A DNA stretch of 64,000 bases from Alloalcanivorax marinus (GTDB lineage Bacteria > Pseudomonadota > Gammaproteobacteria > Pseudomonadales > Alcanivoracaceae): NCBI RefSeq assembly GCF_016906305.1, contig NZ_JADDOL010000001.1:124001-188000 (forward strand). Direction: 5' to 3'. A model generated the notes under the pieces. That model saw only the letters and a list, made by a program, of their open reading frames with translations, was not told where the DNA came from and searched no databases. A program made the translations under genes and the position numbers. The first letter of the stretch is position 1. Every line of letters starts with the position of its first letter. Shown piece by piece: positions 1-8,845 of this stretch.

Positions 1-724
1 GCTCGGCGGCGGCGAAGAAGCGGGCGGTGTCGCGAACGCTGCGGGTCAGCACGCCCTCGCTGATCAGGTCCACCGGCAGCGCCTGGGAGGCTTCCGACTT
101 CACCAGCCGCCCGCGGGTGGGCTTGAGCCCCACCAGACCACAGCAGGCGGCGGGGATGCGGATCGAACCGCCGCCGTCGTTGCCGTGGGCGATGGGCAGC
201 GCGCCGGCGGCCACCAGGGCGGCGGCGCCGCCGGAGGAGGCACCGGAGGAATAGCCGGTGTGCCAGGGGTTGCAGGTGGGCGGCTGGTCCATGAATTCGG
301 TGCTGGCGCTGAAGCCGAAGTCCGGCAGGCGGCTCTTGCCCAGCAGGGTGAAGCCCTGGGCAAGAAACTGGCGGGCGAAGTCGCTGTCCTTCTCCGCCGG
401 TCGCGTGCACACCGCCGCCGAACCGTGGCCGGTGGCCAGGCCGGCCACGTCGATGTTGTCCTTGATCAGCGTCGGCACGCCGGCGAAGGCGCCCCGGCCT
501 GGCCGGGCGGCCTCGCCGCGCCCGCGCTCGAAGGCCGCCAGGGCCACCGCGTGCAGTTGCGGGTCCACGCGACCGATGCGCTGGATGGCGGCTTCGGTCA
601 CTTCGCTGGCGCTCAGGGCGCCTCGCTCGATCAACGCGGCCAGGCCGGTGGCGTCGTGATCGCCCAGGGCGTCGTCGGTAAAGGCGTGCAGGCGGCGGCG
701 CGGATCGCTCATCGGGGTGCCCAT
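1..724 (-). CDS. Amidase signature family enzyme, N-terminal part (runs off window start)
   Basis: Only the first 241 residues are inside the window; the C-terminal half lies beyond base 1. Amidase signature (AS) hydrolases cleave C-N amide bonds with a Ser-cisSer-Lys triad. The visible part has the Lys motif (TLIKDNIDV, about residue 88), the Gly/Ser-rich AS core (GYSSGASSGG, about residue 158) and the following GNDGGGSIRIPA stretch carrying the nucleophilic Ser, so the catalytic residues are intact. The start is the ATG at 724, six bases after an AGGAGG ribosome site; a second in-frame ATG four codons on is less well placed. Substrate cannot be told: AS enzymes include nylon-oligomer, aliphatic amide and peptide amidases. 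It stands divergent from the SDR at 876. Confidence 0.9.
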   Translation of the reverse strand, partial: MGTPMSDPRRRLHAFTDDALGDHDATGLAALIERGALSASEVTEAAIQRIGRVDPQLHAVALAAFERGRGEAARPGRGAFAGVPTLIKDNIDVAGLATGHGSAAVCTRPAEKDSDFARQFLAQGFTLLGKSRLPDFGFSASTEFMDQPPTCNPWHTGYSSGASSGGAAALVAAGALPIAHGNDGGGSIRIPAACCGLVGLKPTRGRLVKSEASQALPVDLISEGVLTRSVRDTARFFAAAE

Positions 725-875
725 GATGGCCCTCCTGTTGTTGTTCTCGGGTCGTGTTCGATGACGGCAAGGCATTGAATGTACCATGGTGCCAGATTCA
801 GCACGGGCCAATCCCGGGCTGCCGGCGGTGCCGGTTGGGCGTAAAGTCGGGTTTTCTTGGAACGGGAGAGACCGG

Positions 876-1628
876 ATGAACTTCGACTTCAACGGCCGGC
901 GGGTGATCGTCGCCGGCGGCAGCAAGGGCATCGGCCGGGCCATCGCCCTGGGCTTCGCCCGGGCCGGCGCCCGGGTGTCAGTGTGCGCCCGCGGCCAGGC
1001 CGCCCTGGATTCGCTGCGCGAGGACGCCGCCGGCGACGGCCTGGCCCTGCACACCGCGCCCTGCGACATCGGCGACAAAGCGTCCCTGGAAGGCTATCTG
1101 GAGGCGGCGCTGGCGGAACTGGGCGGCGTGGATGTGCTGGTCAACTGCGCCTCCGCGTTTGGCCGCGACGACAACGAGGACGGCTGGCTGCGCAGCGTCG
1201 AGGTGGACCTGATGGGCACCGTGCGCGCCGCCCACTATTGCCTGCCCCATCTGAAACAAACGCCCGGGGCCTCGATCATCAACATCGCGTCCATCGCCGC
1301 CCTGCACGCCTCCACCCGCACCGCCCCCTACGCCGCCATCAAGGCGGCGGTGGCCCACTACACCGGCAGCCTGGCGGTATCGATGGCGACCCACGGGGTG
1401 CGCGTCAACGGTCTGGCGCCGGGGTCCATCGAGTTTCCCGGCGGGGTCTGGGATCAGGCCCGCCAGCACAATCCGGATCTCTATCAACGGATTCGCGGCG
1501 GCATTCCGTTCGGGCGCCTCGGCACCCCGGAGGAAGTAGCCAACGTGGCCCTGTTTCTGGCCTCCGATCTGGCCAGCTGGATCACCGGACAGACCCTGGT
1601 GGTGGACGGCGGCCAGGTGCTCGCCTGA
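876..1628 (+). CDS. SDR family NAD(P)-dependent oxidoreductase
   Basis: A 250-residue classical short-chain dehydrogenase/reductase. It has the Rossmann cofactor motif GGSKGIG near the N-terminus, an NCAS variant of the usual NNAG motif, the catalytic Ser of SIAALHAS and the YAAIK Tyr/Lys pair, and the typical C-terminal FLASDLASWITGQTLVVDGG. The expected fold and catalytic residues are therefore complete. The reading frame is open further upstream to 786, but the ATG at 876 follows a GGGAG site and starts right before the Rossmann strand, so I use it. The substrate is unknown; similar proteins are often labelled 3-oxoacyl-ACP reductase-like without proof. It is convergent with the HAD gene at 1657. 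Confidence 0.9.
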   Translation: MNFDFNGRRVIVAGGSKGIGRAIALGFARAGARVSVCARGQAALDSLREDAAGDGLALHTAPCDIGDKASLEGYLEAALAELGGVDVLVNCASAFGRDDNEDGWLRSVEVDLMGTVRAAHYCLPHLKQTPGASIINIASIAALHASTRTAPYAAIKAAVAHYTGSLAVSMATHGVRVNGLAPGSIEFPGGVWDQARQHNPDLYQRIRGGIPFGRLGTPEEVANVALFLASDLASWITGQTLVVDGGQVLA

Positions 1629-1656
1629 GCGGTGGTCCGCCCGGCGGCGGGCCGGC

Positions 1657-2487
1657 TCAGGCCCGCGCCCGCTCCACCCGTTTGCCATTGGCGAGCATGC
1701 GCCGGGCCAGCCGGGTCAGGCCGCCGATGCTGTCCACCACCGCGTCCGGCCGGTGCGGGTGGCTGACGGTGCCGGGGAAGATTTTGTCCAGCCAGCTCTG
1801 TGGCCAGTGGGCGCCGTTGTAGAAGATGGCGGTGACGCCGGCGTCCTTGGCGGCGATCACGTCGGTGGTGCTGTCCCCGGCGTACCAGCAATGTTCGCCG
1901 GGCGTCAGGCCAAGCTGGTCGAGGGCCTTGAGTAGCATGTCCGGCGCCGGCTTGCGGTTCTCCACGTCGTCCCCGCACACGGTGACATCAAACAGATCCT
2001 CCCAGCCGGTGCCGTCCACGATGCGCAGCTCGTGCTCGAAGAAATCCCGCTTGCGGTTGGAGATCACCCCCACCGGCACGCCGGCGGCGCGCAGCCGCTC
2101 CAGCTGCGGGCGGATGTCCGCCTCCAGAGGGTGCACTTCGTCCACGTAGTTTTTGTAGCAGGCGTCGAACGCCTGATGGACACGCCGCTTGGCGTCGCCG
2201 TCGGCGCCGAACAGCACCTCGAAAATGTCGGTGCGCGAGATCTTGCGCTGGGCGGTGATCTTGGGGTGCAGTTTGTGGTGCTCGCGGACGTACTTGACCA
2301 GCTTGGCGTCCTCCAGGGTCTTGGACGCTTCCGGTTCCAGCAGCCGGTCCCACAGGCCCAACTCCTCCAGACGAGGCAGCACGTCGTCCACGGCGTGGTA
2401 CATGGCGTCGTGGGTGTCCACCAAGGTGGCGTGCCAATCGATCAGCACCACCGACGGCGGCGCATGGGGCAGTTGCAGAATGCTCAA
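1657..2487 (-). CDS. HAD superfamily hydrolase with DxH instead of DxD
   Basis: A 276-residue HAD-like protein. Motif I is DWHATLVD near residue 18, motif II/III lie around GVISNRKRDF, and motif IV is GDSTTDVIAAKDAGV, giving a subfamily I HAD with an inserted helical cap. HAD phosphatases use Asp-x-Asp, where the first Asp is the nucleophile and the second the general acid/base. Here the second position is His, so either a different acid/base is used or the reaction is not a standard phosphomonoester hydrolysis. The start is a TTG at 2487, nine bases after AGGAG; the ATG at 2465 is out of frame. It is probably a small-metabolite phosphatase (phosphoglycolate-phosphatase-like), but the substrate is unknown. 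Confidence 0.82.
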   Translation of the reverse strand: MSILQLPHAPPSVVLIDWHATLVDTHDAMYHAVDDVLPRLEELGLWDRLLEPEASKTLEDAKLVKYVREHHKLHPKITAQRKISRTDIFEVLFGADGDAKRRVHQAFDACYKNYVDEVHPLEADIRPQLERLRAAGVPVGVISNRKRDFFEHELRIVDGTGWEDLFDVTVCGDDVENRKPAPDMLLKALDQLGLTPGEHCWYAGDSTTDVIAAKDAGVTAIFYNGAHWPQSWLDKIFPGTVSHPHRPDAVVDSIGGLTRLARRMLANGKRVERARA

Positions 2488-2636
2488 GGTGGCGGTCTCC
2501 TCGCTGTCCCTACCGCCACGACCTTAACCCAAACCGGCGTGAAGCGCGCGGGATTGAAACTTTTTTACGCTTGCCCGCTGATTCCGCCGCCGCCCCGGCG
2601 CTATGCTGGGCCTTCGGCAACGACCGAGGAGGCACC

Positions 2637-3233
2637 ATGAGCAAGGACAAGCTCGGCGATTACCGCCGCAAAAGAGACCTGGACGCCAGCCGGGAGCCCG
2701 CCGGCGGCCGGGGCACGCGGCCCGTTTTCGTGATTCAGAAACACGACGCCAGCCGGTTGCACTATGACTTCCGCCTGGCCTTCGACGGCACCCTGAAATC
2801 CTGGGCGGTACCCAAGGGACCGTCCACCGATCCCCGGGACAAGCGCCTGGCGGTGCAGGTGGAAGACCACCCCCTGGACTACGCGGAGTTCGAAGGCGTG
2901 ATCCCGGAAGGCCACTACGGCGCCGGCACCGTGATGGTCTGGGACCGGGGCGAGTACCGCAATCTGCGCGCCGACAAGGACCCGCCGGTGAGCATGGCCG
3001 ACGCCTGGCGGGAGGGCCTGCTGGAGATCTGGCTGGACGGTGACAAGCTGCAAGGCGGCTACGCTCTGAAGCGGTTCCGCGACGGCGACAAGCCCCAATG
3101 GCTGTTGATCAAAATGGACGATGAGCACGCCGACGCCCGCCGCAACCCCACCTCGACGCAGAACAAGTCGGCGAAGAGCGGCCGCACCCTGGCGCGCATC
3201 GCCCGCGACGAGAAGGCGGCCCATCAGGAGTGA
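2637..3233 (+). CDS. LigD-type DNA 3'-phosphoesterase domain protein
   Basis: A 198-residue stand-alone version of the 3'-phosphoesterase (PE) module found at the N-terminus of bacterial NHEJ ligase LigD. Known PE enzymes trim 3'-phosphates and 3'-ribonucleotides from DNA ends using a metal site of His, Asp and Arg. The matching residues are visible in KHDASRLHYDFRL (His, His, Asp, Arg) and VEDHPLDY (His), followed by EGVIPEGHYGAGTV. The ATG at 2637 follows a strong GAGGAGG. The next gene (polymerase module) begins 17 bases after the stop, so the two are co-transcribed. No ligase domain is attached, and neither a ligase nor a Ku gene is in this window. The last 40 residues are a basic, Ser/Lys-rich tail. 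Confidence 0.9.
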   Translation: MSKDKLGDYRRKRDLDASREPAGGRGTRPVFVIQKHDASRLHYDFRLAFDGTLKSWAVPKGPSTDPRDKRLAVQVEDHPLDYAEFEGVIPEGHYGAGTVMVWDRGEYRNLRADKDPPVSMADAWREGLLEIWLDGDKLQGGYALKRFRDGDKPQWLLIKMDDEHADARRNPTSTQNKSAKSGRTLARIARDEKAAHQE

Positions 3234-3250
3234 CTCACCAGGAGCGCGGC

Positions 3251-4171
3251 ATGACCGATACCATTCTGAACGTGGACGGGGAACGGATCGCCCTCTCCCA
3301 CCCGGACAAGGTGCTGTTCCCGGACGACGGCCTGACCAAGGCGGATCTGGCCGATTATTACCAACGGGTGGCGCCGCTGATGCTGCCCCACCTGCGCGGC
3401 CGGGCCCTGACCCTGCACCGCTTTCCCGACGGCATCGGCGAAAGCGGCTTCTACCAGCAGAATCGCAGTGATCATTTCCCGGATTGGCTGCCGGCGCGAC
3501 GGATCGACCATGGCGGCGACACTGGCGAAGTGACGCACATCTTCTGTGAGCGGGCCGCGGACCTGGTGTACCTGGCCAGCCAGGCGACGCTGACACTGCA
3601 CGCCTGGCTGAGCCAGGCGGCCCGGCCGAATCGCCCGGACCAACTGGTGTTCGACCTGGACCCGCCCGGCGACGACTTCGCGCCGGTACGCCGGGCCGCC
3701 CACCAGATCGGTGACGCCTTGCGCGAGGCGGGGCTGACGCCGTTCGTGAAGACCACCGGCTCCCGGGGTCTGCACGTGGTGGCGCCGCTCAAGCCCGACG
3801 CGGATTTTGACCGGGTGCGGCGGGCCTGCCGGCGGCTGGCCGATCATCTGGCCGCGCGCCACCCGGACGCGCTGACCACCGAGCAGCGCAAGAACAAGCG
3901 CCGGGGTCGCCTCTATCTGGACATCATGCGCAACGCCTTCGGCCAGACCGCGGTGGCGCCCTATGCGGTGCGCGCCAAACCGGGCGCGCCGGTGGCCATG
4001 CCGCTGGACTGGGAAGAGGTGAACGATCGCGCCATCGGTCCCCGGCGTTACACTCTGGAGAACGCCTTCCGCCGCCTGGGGCAGAAGGACGACCCCTGGG
4101 CGGACCTGGGCCGGTCGGCGGCGGGCATCGATAAACTGGAGGCGGCGCTGGAGGCGTGGGACCAGGGCTGA
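3251..4171 (+). CDS. ligD: LigD-type polymerase/primase module (non-homologous end-joining)
   Basis: A 306-residue protein matching the polymerase domain of LigD, an archaeo-eukaryotic primase-family enzyme that adds templated or untemplated (ribo)nucleotides to DNA ends. The catalytic Asp pair is in VFDLDPPGDDF, the substrate-contact motif is KTTGSRGLHVVAPL, and the third Asp is in YLDIMRNAFGQTAVAPYAVR. The ATG at 3251 follows AGGAG at 3240-3244; a GTG at 3230 has no room for a ribosome site. It lies directly downstream of the separate phosphoesterase gene. Together they look like a LigD split into its nuclease and polymerase modules with the central ATP-dependent ligase missing. I cannot see whether a ligase or Ku lies elsewhere. 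Confidence 0.9.
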   Translation: MTDTILNVDGERIALSHPDKVLFPDDGLTKADLADYYQRVAPLMLPHLRGRALTLHRFPDGIGESGFYQQNRSDHFPDWLPARRIDHGGDTGEVTHIFCERAADLVYLASQATLTLHAWLSQAARPNRPDQLVFDLDPPGDDFAPVRRAAHQIGDALREAGLTPFVKTTGSRGLHVVAPLKPDADFDRVRRACRRLADHLAARHPDALTTEQRKNKRRGRLYLDIMRNAFGQTAVAPYAVRAKPGAPVAMPLDWEEVNDRAIGPRRYTLENAFRRLGQKDDPWADLGRSAAGIDKLEAALEAWDQG

Positions 4172-4202
4172 CCCTGGCCCCACGGCGGCGATTCGGGCGG
4201 CC

Positions 4203-4637
4203 CTATTTGGCCGCCGCCATCTCCTCCCGGTAGGTACCGGCCAGGCGGGTCTTGTCCTGCTCGTTGAGGGCGCGACCGGCAAGCTGGAACACTTCCTGCT
4301 CTTCTTCATCCAGATGGTGCGTGACCAGGTGCTGCAGCTTTTTGGCGGTGGCCAGCCAGCCCGGTGAACTGAAGTCGGTGTTCTCCAGCTCCTCCACCAG
4401 TTCATCGATCTCGTGGTGTTCGGCCACGCTGTGACGGGCTTTCTCCTGGGTCAGGTCCTGTTCCATCATCGGTACGTACAGGGCCCGCTCCTCGGCGGCG
4501 GCGTGGGCGGTGAGTTCCTGCTTGACCTTGGCGAACAGCTCCTCGCGACCTTCACTGTCGCCGTGGGTTTTGACCAGCAGCTCCAGCAGGGTCCGCTGGG
4601 TGTCGTGGTCCTGACGCAACGCTTCGAACAGATTCAT
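4203..4637 (-). CDS. Hemerythrin/HHE cation-binding domain protein
   Basis: A 144-residue four-helix hemerythrin-like protein that probably binds a di-iron centre. The His/Glu ligands are spread as expected: LRQDHDTQR near residue 9, HAAAEERALY near 47, HHEIDELVEEL in the middle and THHLDEEEQEVF near 110. These stand-alone HHE proteins are soluble and have been linked to oxygen, NO or peroxide sensing and iron storage; the sequence does not decide among these. The gene lies between the convergent LigD polymerase gene and soxR, which fits a redox or nitrosative role. The start follows an AGGAGATCC site. Confidence 0.88.
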   Translation of the reverse strand: MNLFEALRQDHDTQRTLLELLVKTHGDSEGREELFAKVKQELTAHAAAEERALYVPMMEQDLTQEKARHSVAEHHEIDELVEELENTDFSSPGWLATAKKLQHLVTHHLDEEEQEVFQLAGRALNEQDKTRLAGTYREEMAAAK

Positions 4638-4731
4638 GGACGGGATCTCCTCGGGCTTTGATTCCGGTTGTTCTTGGGGTATTACACCTTACCGCCAAAC
4701 CGGAAGTTTGCCGCCGGCGCTTTACCGGAAT

Positions 4732-5220
4732 TTACCCTTGTCGCTCTCCATTCCCCTCGCCGTCGCCTTCCCAGCGCCGCGCCCCGGTACCGGTTTCCGC
4801 CAGGGTGTCACCGGGGTTGCGCAGCCGGCAGGCGGTGAGCGACAGGCAGCCGCAACCGATGCAGTCGTCCAGCTGATCCCGCAGCTGGCTGAGATGATGG
4901 ATGCGTTCCTCCAGGTCCTGGCGCCAGCGGGCGGACAGCCGCGACCAGTCCCGGGCGGTGGGGCTGCGCCCGGAGGGCAGCGACGCCAGCGCGCCGGCCA
5001 CCTCCGCCAGCGGAATGCCGATGCGCTGGGCCACCTTGATCACCGCCACGCGGCGCAGCACGTCCCGGTGATAGCGGCGTTGATTGCCGGCGCTGCGATG
5101 GCTTTTGATCAGGCCCTTGCGTTCATAAAAATGCAGCGCGGACACCGCCACGCCGCTGCGCCTGGCCACCTCGCCCACGGTGAGCGCCTTGCCGATATCG
5201 ATGGAGGGTACCGGGTCCAT
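4732..5220 (-). CDS. soxR: Redox-sensitive transcriptional activator SoxR
   Basis: A 162-residue MerR-family regulator. It has an N-terminal winged helix ([26 protein letters not shown]), a dimerisation helix, and a C-terminal cysteine cluster reading [12 protein letters not shown], i.e. Cys-x2-Cys-x-Cys-x5-Cys. That is the exact spacing of the SoxR [2Fe-2S] ligands, whose oxidation switches on target promoters. The frame is open further upstream to 5286, but the ATG at 5220 follows AGAGGTGG and gives a normal SoxR N-terminus. The last about 20 residues are a low-complexity Gly/Glu/Arg tail. It is divergent from an ABC-2 exporter, and a SoxR-box-like dyad sits in the shared intergenic region. 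In non-enteric bacteria SoxR commonly controls efflux pumps directly. Confidence 0.95.
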   Translation of the reverse strand: MDPVPSIDIGKALTVGEVARRSGVAVSALHFYERKGLIKSHRSAGNQRRYHRDVLRRVAVIKVAQRIGIPLAEVAGALASLPSGRSPTARDWSRLSARWRQDLEERIHHLSQLRDQLDDCIGCGCLSLTACRLRNPGDTLAETGTGARRWEGDGEGNGERQG

Positions 5221-5232
5221 TGCCACCTCTGT

Positions 5233-5262
5233 TGACCTGAACATTGGTTGAGCTTTTATGCT
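5233..5262 (+). promoter_or_regulatory. Candidate SoxR-controlled promoter of the ABC-2 exporter
   Basis: TTGACC (5233-5238) and TATGCT (5257-5262) form -35/-10 elements separated by 18 bases, longer than the sigma70 optimum, as in MerR-family promoters. Between them lies an 18-base imperfect dyad at 5236-5253 (CCTGAACATTGGTTGAGC), close to the SoxR consensus CCTCAAGTTAACTTGAGG. It points towards the ATPase gene at 5331. Confidence 0.6.
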
Positions 5263-5330
5263 GCCTTCCCATGGGTACCGGCACAAGTCGTAGAATGTCG
5301 TTTTCGCGCCATCAACCGCAAGGAGCCCCC

Positions 5331-6266
5331 GTGTCCGACATTATCGCCATCGACGGACTCAGCAAGACCTACGAGTCCGGTTTCACCGCCCTGCGTGATG
5401 TGAACCTGCACATCCGCAAGGGCGAAATATTCGCGTTGTTGGGGCCGAACGGCGCGGGGAAAACCACCTTGATCAGCATTGTCTGCGGCATCGTCAATCC
5501 GGGACCGGGCACGGTGCTCGTGGACGGCTGCGATATCCGGCGCGATTACCGGGCGGCCCGTTCACGCATTGGCCTGGTGCCCCAGGAACTGTCCACCGAT
5601 GCCTTTGAGACGGTCTGGGCCACGGTGAATTTCAGCCGTGGCCTGTTCGGCAAGCCGGCGGACCCGGCCTACGTGGAGAAAGTGTTGCGCGACCTGTCCC
5701 TGTGGGACAAGCGCAAGGACAAGATCATGGCCCTGTCCGGCGGCATGAAGCGCCGGGTGATGATCGCCAAGGCGCTGGCCCATGAACCGGCCATTCTATT
5801 TCTCGACGAGCCCACCGCCGGCGTGGACGTGGAGCTGCGGCGGGATATGTGGAATCTGGTGCGCGGCCTGCGCGAACGCGGCGTGACCATTATCCTCACC
5901 ACCCACTACATCGAGGAGGCGGAAGAGATGGCCGACCGGGTCGGCGTGATCAGCGGCGGCGAAATCATTCTGGTGGAGCACACCCGCACGCTGATGGAAA
6001 AGCTGGGCCGCAAGGAACTGCGGCTGCAGCTGGCCGCGCCCCTGGAGGCGATCCCCGCGGGCCTGTCCGATCTGAATCTGGTGCTGGAGGGCGACGGCCA
6101 CGAGCTGGTGTATGGCTTCGACGCCCGCCACGATCAGGCCGACGTGGCCGGTCTGCTGCGTCGCCTGGGCGAGCAGGGCATCGAGTTCCGCGACCTGCGC
6201 ACCCGTGAGAGCTCACTGGAGGATATTTTCGTGGATCTGGTCCATAACCGTCGCACGGGAGACTGA
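5331..6266 (+). CDS. ABC transporter ATP-binding protein (ABC-2 type exporter)
   Basis: A 311-residue nucleotide-binding subunit with Walker [10 protein letters not shown], signature LSGGM, Walker [13 protein letters not shown] and the H-loop [11 protein letters not shown]. The C-terminal 80-residue extension is typical of drug/polysaccharide ABC-2 exporter ATPases (DrrA/NodI/YadG type). The start is GTG at 5331, five bases after AGGAG; the upstream frame carries no ribosome site. The permease begins two bases after the stop, so they form an operon. The upstream SoxR-box-like promoter suggests induction by redox-cycling compounds, making a redox-active small molecule the most likely cargo. 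That last step is inference. Confidence 0.93.
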   Translation: MSDIIAIDGLSKTYESGFTALRDVNLHIRKGEIFALLGPNGAGKTTLISIVCGIVNPGPGTVLVDGCDIRRDYRAARSRIGLVPQELSTDAFETVWATVNFSRGLFGKPADPAYVEKVLRDLSLWDKRKDKIMALSGGMKRRVMIAKALAHEPAILFLDEPTAGVDVELRRDMWNLVRGLRERGVTIILTTHYIEEAEEMADRVGVISGGEIILVEHTRTLMEKLGRKELRLQLAAPLEAIPAGLSDLNLVLEGDGHELVYGFDARHDQADVAGLLRRLGEQGIEFRDLRTRESSLEDIFVDLVHNRRTGD

Positions 6267-6267
6267 T

Positions 6268-7029
6268 ATGAATCTGCACGGCGTAAAAGCCATCTATCTG
6301 TTCGAGATGGCACGCACCTGGCGCACCCTGATGCAGAGCATCGCCTCGCCGGTGATTTCCACTTCCCTGTATTTCGTGGTGTTCGGCTCGGCAATCGGCT
6401 CACGGATGGTGGAGATCGACGGCATCAGCTACGGCGCCTTCATCATTCCGGGTCTGATCATGCTGATGCTGCTTAACGAGAGCATTTCCAACGCCTCGTT
6501 CGGCATCTACATGCCCAAGTTCACCGGCACCATCTACGAGGTGCTGTCGGCACCGATCTCACCGCTGGAGATCGTCGCGGGCTACGTGGGCGCGGCGGCC
6601 AGCAAGTCCATCATTCTCGGGCTGCTGATTCTGGCCACGTCCCGTCTGTTCGTGGACTTCAGCATCGCCCATCCGGTCGCCATGATCGGCTTTCTGGCGC
6701 TGACCGCGGTGACCTTCAGCCTGTTCGGTTTCATTATCGGGGTGTGGGCGGACGGTTTCGAAAAGCTGCAGATCATACCGATGATGATCGTGACACCGCT
6801 GACCTTTCTGGGCGGGACTTTCTATTCGGTGAACATGTTGCCGCCGGTATGGCAGACGGTGACTCTGTTCAATCCGGTGGTGTATCTGGTGAGTGGCTTT
6901 CGCTGGAGTTTCTACGGCGTGGCCGACGTCCATCTGGCCGTCAGTCTGGGCATGACGCTGGTGTTCATGCTGGTGTGCGTGGGGCTGATTACCTGGATCT
7001 TCAAAACCGGCTACCGGCTGCGGACCTGA
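6268..7029 (+). CDS. ABC-2 type permease
   Basis: A 253-residue integral membrane protein with six predicted hydrophobic segments, of the ABC2_membrane family (YadH/DrrB/NodJ type). Recognisable features are the early [17 protein letters not shown] helix, the [15 protein letters not shown] coupling region and the late [12 protein letters not shown] / [14 protein letters not shown] segment conserved in these permeases. It forms the transmembrane half of the exporter with the preceding ATPase, 1 base after its stop. Substrate is not evident. Its stop is followed by a 13+13 perfect palindrome (7041-7066) that could end transcription. Confidence 0.92.
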   Translation: MNLHGVKAIYLFEMARTWRTLMQSIASPVISTSLYFVVFGSAIGSRMVEIDGISYGAFIIPGLIMLMLLNESISNASFGIYMPKFTGTIYEVLSAPISPLEIVAGYVGAAASKSIILGLLILATSRLFVDFSIAHPVAMIGFLALTAVTFSLFGFIIGVWADGFEKLQIIPMMIVTPLTFLGGTFYSVNMLPPVWQTVTLFNPVVYLVSGFRWSFYGVADVHLAVSLGMTLVFMLVCVGLITWIFKTGYRLRT

Positions 7030-7040
7030 GCCGCGCCGTC

Positions 7041-7066
7041 ACACCGCGCCCGGCCGGGCGCGGTGT
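7041..7066. terminator. GC-rich perfect palindrome between exporter and catalase genes
   Basis: Thirteen bases from ACACCGCGCCCGG are followed directly by their reverse complement. It lies between the convergent exporter permease and catalase genes. There is no clear T-run on either strand, so termination is plausible but unproven. Confidence 0.45.
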
Positions 7067-7090
7067 TCGGTGCGTGGTTGAACAGCTCGC

Positions 7091-8548
7091 TTACTTCTTC
7101 TCGGCGCGTACCTTCTCCTCGATGCGCTTGCCGATGGTTTCGTCCACGTTGCGCCAGTACTCGAACACGCGGGACAGCACCGGCTCCTCCACGCCGTCCA
7201 GCACGTGGCCGGCCACGTTGTTCACCAGACGGTCGCGGGCGGCGTCGTCCATCACCTTGTTGACCAGATCGTTGGCCTGATTGAAGTCGCCGTCGTCCTT
7301 GCGCAGCGTGTAGGCGGCACGCACGAACTCGCCGTCCGCGGCCCACACTGCCTGTTCCGGGTAACGTTCCGGGTCCGCCGCCGGGCCGCCCTTGGAGTTC
7401 AGGGCATAGACCGGGTCGCTGGCGTTACGCATGCGCATGGCGCCGCCCTTGCTGTAGCTGTGCACCGGACACTTGGGTTCGTTGACCGGAATCTGACGAT
7501 AGTTCACGCCCAACCGGGCCCGGTGGGCATCGGCGTAGGAAATGGCGCGCGCCAGCAGCATCTTGTCCGGCGACAGGCCGGTGCCGGGCACGAAATTGTT
7601 GGGCTCGAACGCCGCCTGCTCGATCTCGCTGTGGAAATCCGTGGGATTGCGGTCCAGGGTCAGCTTGCCCACTTCGTGCAGCGGGTAGTCGTCGTGGGGC
7701 CAGACCTTGGTCAGGTCGAAGGGATTGATGCGGTAGGTTTTGGCGTCCTCGAACGGCATGATCTGCACGTGCAGGGTCCAGCTCGGGTGGTCGCCGCGCT
7801 TGATCGACTGGAACAGGTCACGCCGGTGGTAGTCGGCGTCGCTGCCGGCCATCTCGTCGGCCTGCTCCTGGGTCATGCACTTGATGCCCTGGTCGGTCTT
7901 GAAGTGGTACTTCACCCAGAAGCGCTCGCCGTCGCCGTTCACCCACATATAGGTGTGGCTGGAGTAGCCGTTCATGTGCCGCCAGGTGGCGGGCACGCCC
8001 CGGTCACCCATCAGCCAGGTGACCTGGTGGGCGGATTCCGGCGCATTGGTCCAGAAATCCCACTGCATGTCGTTGTCGCGCAGACCGTTGTCGGCCCGGC
8101 GTTTCTGGGAATGGATGAAGTGCTGAAACTTCATCGGATCGCGGACAAAAAACACCGGCGTGTTGTTGCCCACCATGTCGAAGTTGCCCTGCTCGGTGTA
8201 GAACTTCACCGCGAAGCCGCGCGGGTCCCGCCAGGTATCCGGGCTGCCGGCTTCGCCGGCCACGGTGGAGAAGCGAATCAGCACATCGGTCTTCTTGCCC
8301 TGCTGCAGAAAGTCGGCCTTGGTGTACCGGCTCACGTCCCGGGTGACCTGGAAATGGCCGAAGGCGCCGCCGCCTTTCGCATGGGGCTGGCGGTCCGGAA
8401 TCATTTCCCGGTTGAACGCGGCCATCTGCTCCATCAGGTAGTGATCGTGCAGGACGATCGGCCCATCGGGCCCGACGGACAGGGAATGTTCATCGCTGGC
8501 GACCGGAATCCCGGCATCGGTGGTGGTTGGCTTGCGATTGTCGCTCAT
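7091..8548 (-). CDS. Monofunctional haem catalase (small-subunit, clade 3 type)
   Basis: A 485-residue catalase that dismutates hydrogen peroxide. The distal His is in [15 protein letters not shown], the Ser/Thr pair in [14 protein letters not shown], the distal Asn in VGNNTPVFF, and the proximal haem-ligand Tyr in [13 protein letters not shown]. Length near 480 and the absence of a C-terminal flavodoxin-like domain place it among small-subunit catalases. The ATG at 8548 follows AGGAGGGAG. It is convergent with the SoxR-linked exporter; no OxyR-type site was recognised upstream. It is probably cytoplasmic, as no signal peptide is visible. Confidence 0.96.
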   Translation of the reverse strand: MSDNRKPTTTDAGIPVASDEHSLSVGPDGPIVLHDHYLMEQMAAFNREMIPDRQPHAKGGGAFGHFQVTRDVSRYTKADFLQQGKKTDVLIRFSTVAGEAGSPDTWRDPRGFAVKFYTEQGNFDMVGNNTPVFFVRDPMKFQHFIHSQKRRADNGLRDNDMQWDFWTNAPESAHQVTWLMGDRGVPATWRHMNGYSSHTYMWVNGDGERFWVKYHFKTDQGIKCMTQEQADEMAGSDADYHRRDLFQSIKRGDHPSWTLHVQIMPFEDAKTYRINPFDLTKVWPHDDYPLHEVGKLTLDRNPTDFHSEIEQAAFEPNNFVPGTGLSPDKMLLARAISYADAHRARLGVNYRQIPVNEPKCPVHSYSKGGAMRMRNASDPVYALNSKGGPAADPERYPEQAVWAADGEFVRAAYTLRKDDGDFNQANDLVNKVMDDAARDRLVNNVAGHVLDGVEEPVLSRVFEYWRNVDETIGKRIEEKVRAEKK

Positions 8549-8845
8549 TGCTGGTTCTCCCTCCTGATGTCCCGGGCCGGCGTGGTCGGGCGGCGCGGAA
8601 CGAAAAACGGCCAGGCGGGCTCCCGGGGCTGGGGCCCGCTCCGATACCGTTGCGCTTTGCGACTACGGTCGCAGGGCGCGGCCCCCTCGGAAAGACACCG
8701 GGCGGCGAACTTTACAAAAATTGATGGAGCGGCGGTTGAATCGCGTGACGTCGGCGTGAAACGGCCGGTGCGCGTGGCGCCGATGGCCAACCGGCGCGGC
8801 GCCGCTTACCATGACCGGACCCTGATCGGAACGAAGACCCTGATT
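8549..8845. other. Intergenic region between catalase and DUF3301 gene
   Basis: About 300 bases containing the divergent promoters of the catalase and the DUF3301 gene. Apart from the AGGAGGGAG ribosome site of the catalase I find no convincing operator, hairpin or small gene here. A short low-complexity G/C run lies around 8615-8640. Confidence 0.4.

Noticed and set aside
5221-5286. Upstream extension of soxR
   Set aside because: The added residues are not SoxR-like and the candidate operator and promoter would fall inside the coding sequence; the ATG at 5220 has a ribosome site.
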